Positions 62,429 to 64,000 of a stretch of DNA of 64,000 nucleotides are shown here, piece by piece. The stretch is from Brevibacillus humidisoli (GTDB lineage Bacteria > Bacillota > Bacilli > Brevibacillales > Brevibacillaceae). The stretch lies in assembly GCF_020923435.1 (NCBI RefSeq), contig NZ_CP087263.1, positions 4,049,970-4,113,969 of the forward strand, given 5' to 3'. How positions within the stretch are numbered: position 1 is the stretch's first letter; every line of letters begins with the position of its first letter. A program made the position numbers and the translations under genes. Below the pieces are notes generated by a model. The model searched no databases. It was given only the letters and a program-made list of their open reading frames with translations, and was not told the origin of the DNA.

Positions 62429-63430
62429 TCAGGTTGAACTTCGAATGATAAGTTCGGGTGTAAATCGATAGACCCGCCCCTCGTCCTGCCTGCCCTCTTT
62501 GACTTGCCTCAAGAGAAGTTCACCCGCCCTCTTGCCAATCTCAAATGCCGGCTGACGGACGGTTGTCAGCGGTGGGTCGTAAATTTCCGAAAAGGATACA
62601 TCGTCAATGCCGACCAGTGCCAGTTGATCTGGTATGGCCAGGTTAGCCGCTTTGGCAAACTTCAGAATCTCCATCATCGTCAAATCATTCCCTGCAATCA
62701 GCGCCTCTGGAGGATCAGACTGCGCAAACATACGCTGCAGCGTTTGCTTCATGTCGGAGATTTCCACACCTGCGTAATCACTTTCCCGTACAGGGAGGCT
62801 GTGTTTGTTCAGACTCTTTTTAAATCCGTTAATCCTCTCCATCCGCGGGGTGATGTTGCGATGCAGGGATGTGGTAATCATGCCGATTCGTCGATACCCT
62901 TTACTGATGAGGTGATCGACAGCCAGCTCAGATGCCCTCTCGTTATCCAGCAAAACTGTATCCACTCTGACATCCTTCACGATCCTGTCCACGAAAACAA
63001 GCGGATACTTCTCTTCCACCATCGATTCGTAGAGCTCCATGTTTCCCCCGGTCGGGAACACAATCAGTCCGTCCACCTGCTTGGCCCGCAGCATGTCGAT
63101 ATAGTTCTTCTCCGCTTCCGGGTTGTCATCGGCATTGCAGACAATCACGTGAAAGCCGGATTCTCTGCAGAAGTCTTCTATCGAGCGAATCACCTGAGTC
63201 GAAAACGTATGCAAAATATTGGCGACAATCACACCAATCGTCGAGGTCTGTTTTTGCTTCAAGCTTTTTGCGACATAGTTGGGCCGATACTGTAGCGTTT
63301 CGATAGCGTTTTCAATGCGCAGCTTCGTTTCCTCACTCATGTACTCGAAGCGATTGTTGATATACTGGGATACTGTGCTTTTCGAGACATTTGCCATGGC
63401 GGCCACTTCGGCCATTGTTACTCGTTTCAT
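62429..63430 (-). CDS. LacI family regulator of the hexuronate cluster (KdgR-like)
   Basis: LacI/GalR repressor, 333 aa. HTH with hinge at residues 1-60 (VTMAEVAAMANVSKSTVSQYINNR, YRPNYVAKSLK), then the sugar-binding core ending RQPAFEIGKRAGELLL. It is the first gene of the cluster and has tandem palindromes in its own promoter. As the only regulator here it probably senses KDG or a related acid. Confidence 0.91.
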   Translation of the reverse strand: MKRVTMAEVAAMANVSKSTVSQYINNRFEYMSEETKLRIENAIETLQYRPNYVAKSLKQKQTSTIGVIVANILHTFSTQVIRSIEDFCRESGFHVIVCNADDNPEAEKNYIDMLRAKQVDGLIVFPTGGNMELYESMVEEKYPLVFVDRIVKDVRVDTVLLDNERASELAVDHLISKGYRRIGMITTSLHRNITPRMERINGFKKSLNKHSLPVRESDYAGVEISDMKQTLQRMFAQSDPPEALIAGNDLTMMEILKFAKAANLAIPDQLALVGIDDVSFSEIYDPPLTTVRQPAFEIGKRAGELLLRQVKEGRQDEGRVYRFTPELIIRSST

Positions 63431-63444
63431 AACAGCTCCTCATC

Positions 63445-63471
63445 ACTAAATCGATTTAGTAAACCGGTTTA
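63445..63471. promoter_or_regulatory. Tandem LacI-type operators
   Basis: ACTAAATCGATTTAGT (63445-63460) and TAAACCGGTTTA (63460-63471) are perfect palindromes sharing the half-site TAAA-CG. They begin 15 bp before the regulator start. The spacing of centres, 13 bp, would put two repressor dimers on overlapping faces. Confidence 0.75.
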
Positions 63472-63569
63472 GGGAGATTATAAAATAAAGCGCATACAAA
63501 AACAAGAGAAAAGATGAACCGAACTGCACCTGCATCAACCGGCATGGGCTAGGGGGCAGTCGCTTTCTC

Positions 63570-63616
63570 GCAAAAAAACACCCTTGCGATAAGAAAGCTC
63601 TTACCGCAAGGGTGTT
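63570..63616 (-). terminator. Terminator of the peptide/TPR unit
   Basis: AACACCCTTGCG pairs with CGCAAGGGTGTT and the inner TAAGA/TCTTA extends the stem; on the minus strand TTTTTTT follows. Confidence 0.9.
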
Positions 63617-63644
63617 CCCATGTTCGGCCAACTTGTTGTACGGC

Positions 63645-63770
63645 TTACCAGTCTGGCTCGACGAGTACAACCGCGTTATTTGCTTGTCCATTTTGATTCG
63701 GCACTGTTGTAGGCATCGCAGTTATACTGAAAAGCAAAGCAAAAGCCAATACAGATAACCATTTTTTCAT
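63645..63770 (-). CDS. Secreted Phr-like signalling propeptide
   Basis: A 41-codon gene with AAAGGAGG at ideal spacing. The product has a classic export signal (MKKWLSVLAFALLFSITAM) and a hydrophilic tail of about 20 residues ending VVLVEPDW. It starts 21 bp after the stop of a probable TPR regulator gene and is followed by a terminator, which is the organisation of rap-phr type pairs: the propeptide is exported, trimmed to a short C-terminal peptide, re-imported and bound by the TPR protein. The mature peptide and its target are inference. Confidence 0.7.
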   Translation of the reverse strand: MKKWLSVLAFALLFSITAMPTTVPNQNGQANNAVVLVEPDW

Positions 63771-63791
63771 GCGATAAACCTCCTTTGCCCT

Positions 63792-64000
63792 TTAATTGTC
63801 ATCATAGCATATATTTACTATTAATTCCATATGTTCGAAGGATAAATTTTTTTCGTATATCCGATGGTGCTTCAGGAAAAGGCCGACACACTCGATCACC
63901 TTTTCCGAAGCTCCCAGTTTTCGATAGAACGAAATGCTTTGCAGCAGGCTGTTGAACCCTTCATCGGTGAGTCCTATGGAAAGCTGGCACATCCCCTTTT
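63792..64000 (-). CDS. C-terminal end of a TPR regulator (RRNPP/Rap-like), partial
   Basis: The last 68 codons of a gene that continues beyond the right edge. The chain is helical with a TPR-like beat: LLQSISFYRKLGASEKVIECVGLFLKHHRIYEKN. An internal ATG lies directly against AAGGGG with no spacer, so it is not the start. The short secreted-peptide gene behind it points to a peptide-sensing TPR regulator; whether it is a Rap phosphatase or a DNA-binding member cannot be told from this part. Confidence 0.6.
   Translation of the reverse strand, partial: KGMCQLSIGLTDEGFNSLLQSISFYRKLGASEKVIECVGLFLKHHRIYEKNLSFEHMELIVNICYDDN

Overview
The window is bacterial chromosomal DNA from a moderately GC-rich endospore-forming Firmicute, most like Brevibacillus or another member of the Paenibacillaceae. 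This rests on Bacillus-type ribosome-binding sites (AGGAGG), many GTG and TTG starts, lipoprotein-anchored ABC binding proteins, CcpA cre boxes, a Bacillus-type xylose operator, a cory-CC-star/ArsA gene pair and ThiN. The species is inferred from protein resemblance only.

Layout. 1-2.5 kb: a B12-uptake operon under an adenosylcobalamin riboswitch, then a GNAT acetyltransferase. 2.6-6.5 kb: a CstA transporter with a thioredoxin-like protein, a cory-CC-star protein and an ArsA-type ATPase. 6.5-10.6 kb: a TPP-riboswitch operon for thiamine precursor uptake (thiamine-binding protein, ThiX, ThiY, ThiZ, ThiN). 10.7-19.6 kb: a secreted beta-propeller protein, tRNA hydroxylase TrhO, an MFS transporter, an ECF41 sigma factor paired with an FAD oxidoreductase behind an ECF41-type promoter, an MBL-fold hydrolase and uracil-DNA glycosylase. 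19.7-23.1 kb: the ectoine importer EhuBCDA. 23.6-31.0 kb: signal peptidase, an Asn/Arg/Thr repeat protein, glutaminyl-tRNA synthetase, a diguanylate cyclase, a fructosamine kinase, a DUF523 protein and an M23 lipoprotein. 31.1-33.9 kb: an AT-rich island with an orphan lipoprotein and one complete IS1182-family insertion sequence. 34.0-42.7 kb: an MBL-fold hydrolase, Cu/Zn superoxide dismutase, a Ugp-like ABC operon, a broken lamin-tail gene and a HAD phosphatase behind a leader hairpin. 43.0-53.4 kb: the D-xylose regulon (XylFGH importer, a metal-ligand-poor M24 protein, XylA, XylB, a Gfo/Idh oxidoreductase) with divergent XylR. 53.5-63.4 kb: a hexuronate regulon (LacI regulator, KDG kinase, TRAP transporter, UxaA, UxaB, alcohol dehydrogenase, Eda). 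63.6-64 kb: a 41-codon secreted-peptide gene just behind the 3' end of a probable TPR regulator, looking like a Rap/Phr-type signalling pair.

The two sugar regulons form one plant-polysaccharide block. Xylose enters through XylFGH, is isomerised by XylA and phosphorylated by XylB, with XylR acting at a palindrome over the promoter. Hexuronate-derived compounds enter through the TRAP system, and altronate is dehydrated by UxaA to KDG, phosphorylated by KDG kinase and split by Eda. The hexuronate promoter region carries two cre sites, one a perfect consensus match, and the regulator gene carries tandem operator palindromes.

The most interesting items are the peptide/TPR pair at the right edge, the CstA/thioredoxin-like/CC-star/ArsA cassette, the ECF41 promoter match, the M24 protein that has lost metal ligands inside the xylose operon, the structured leader before the HAD gene, and the decaying lamin-tail gene.
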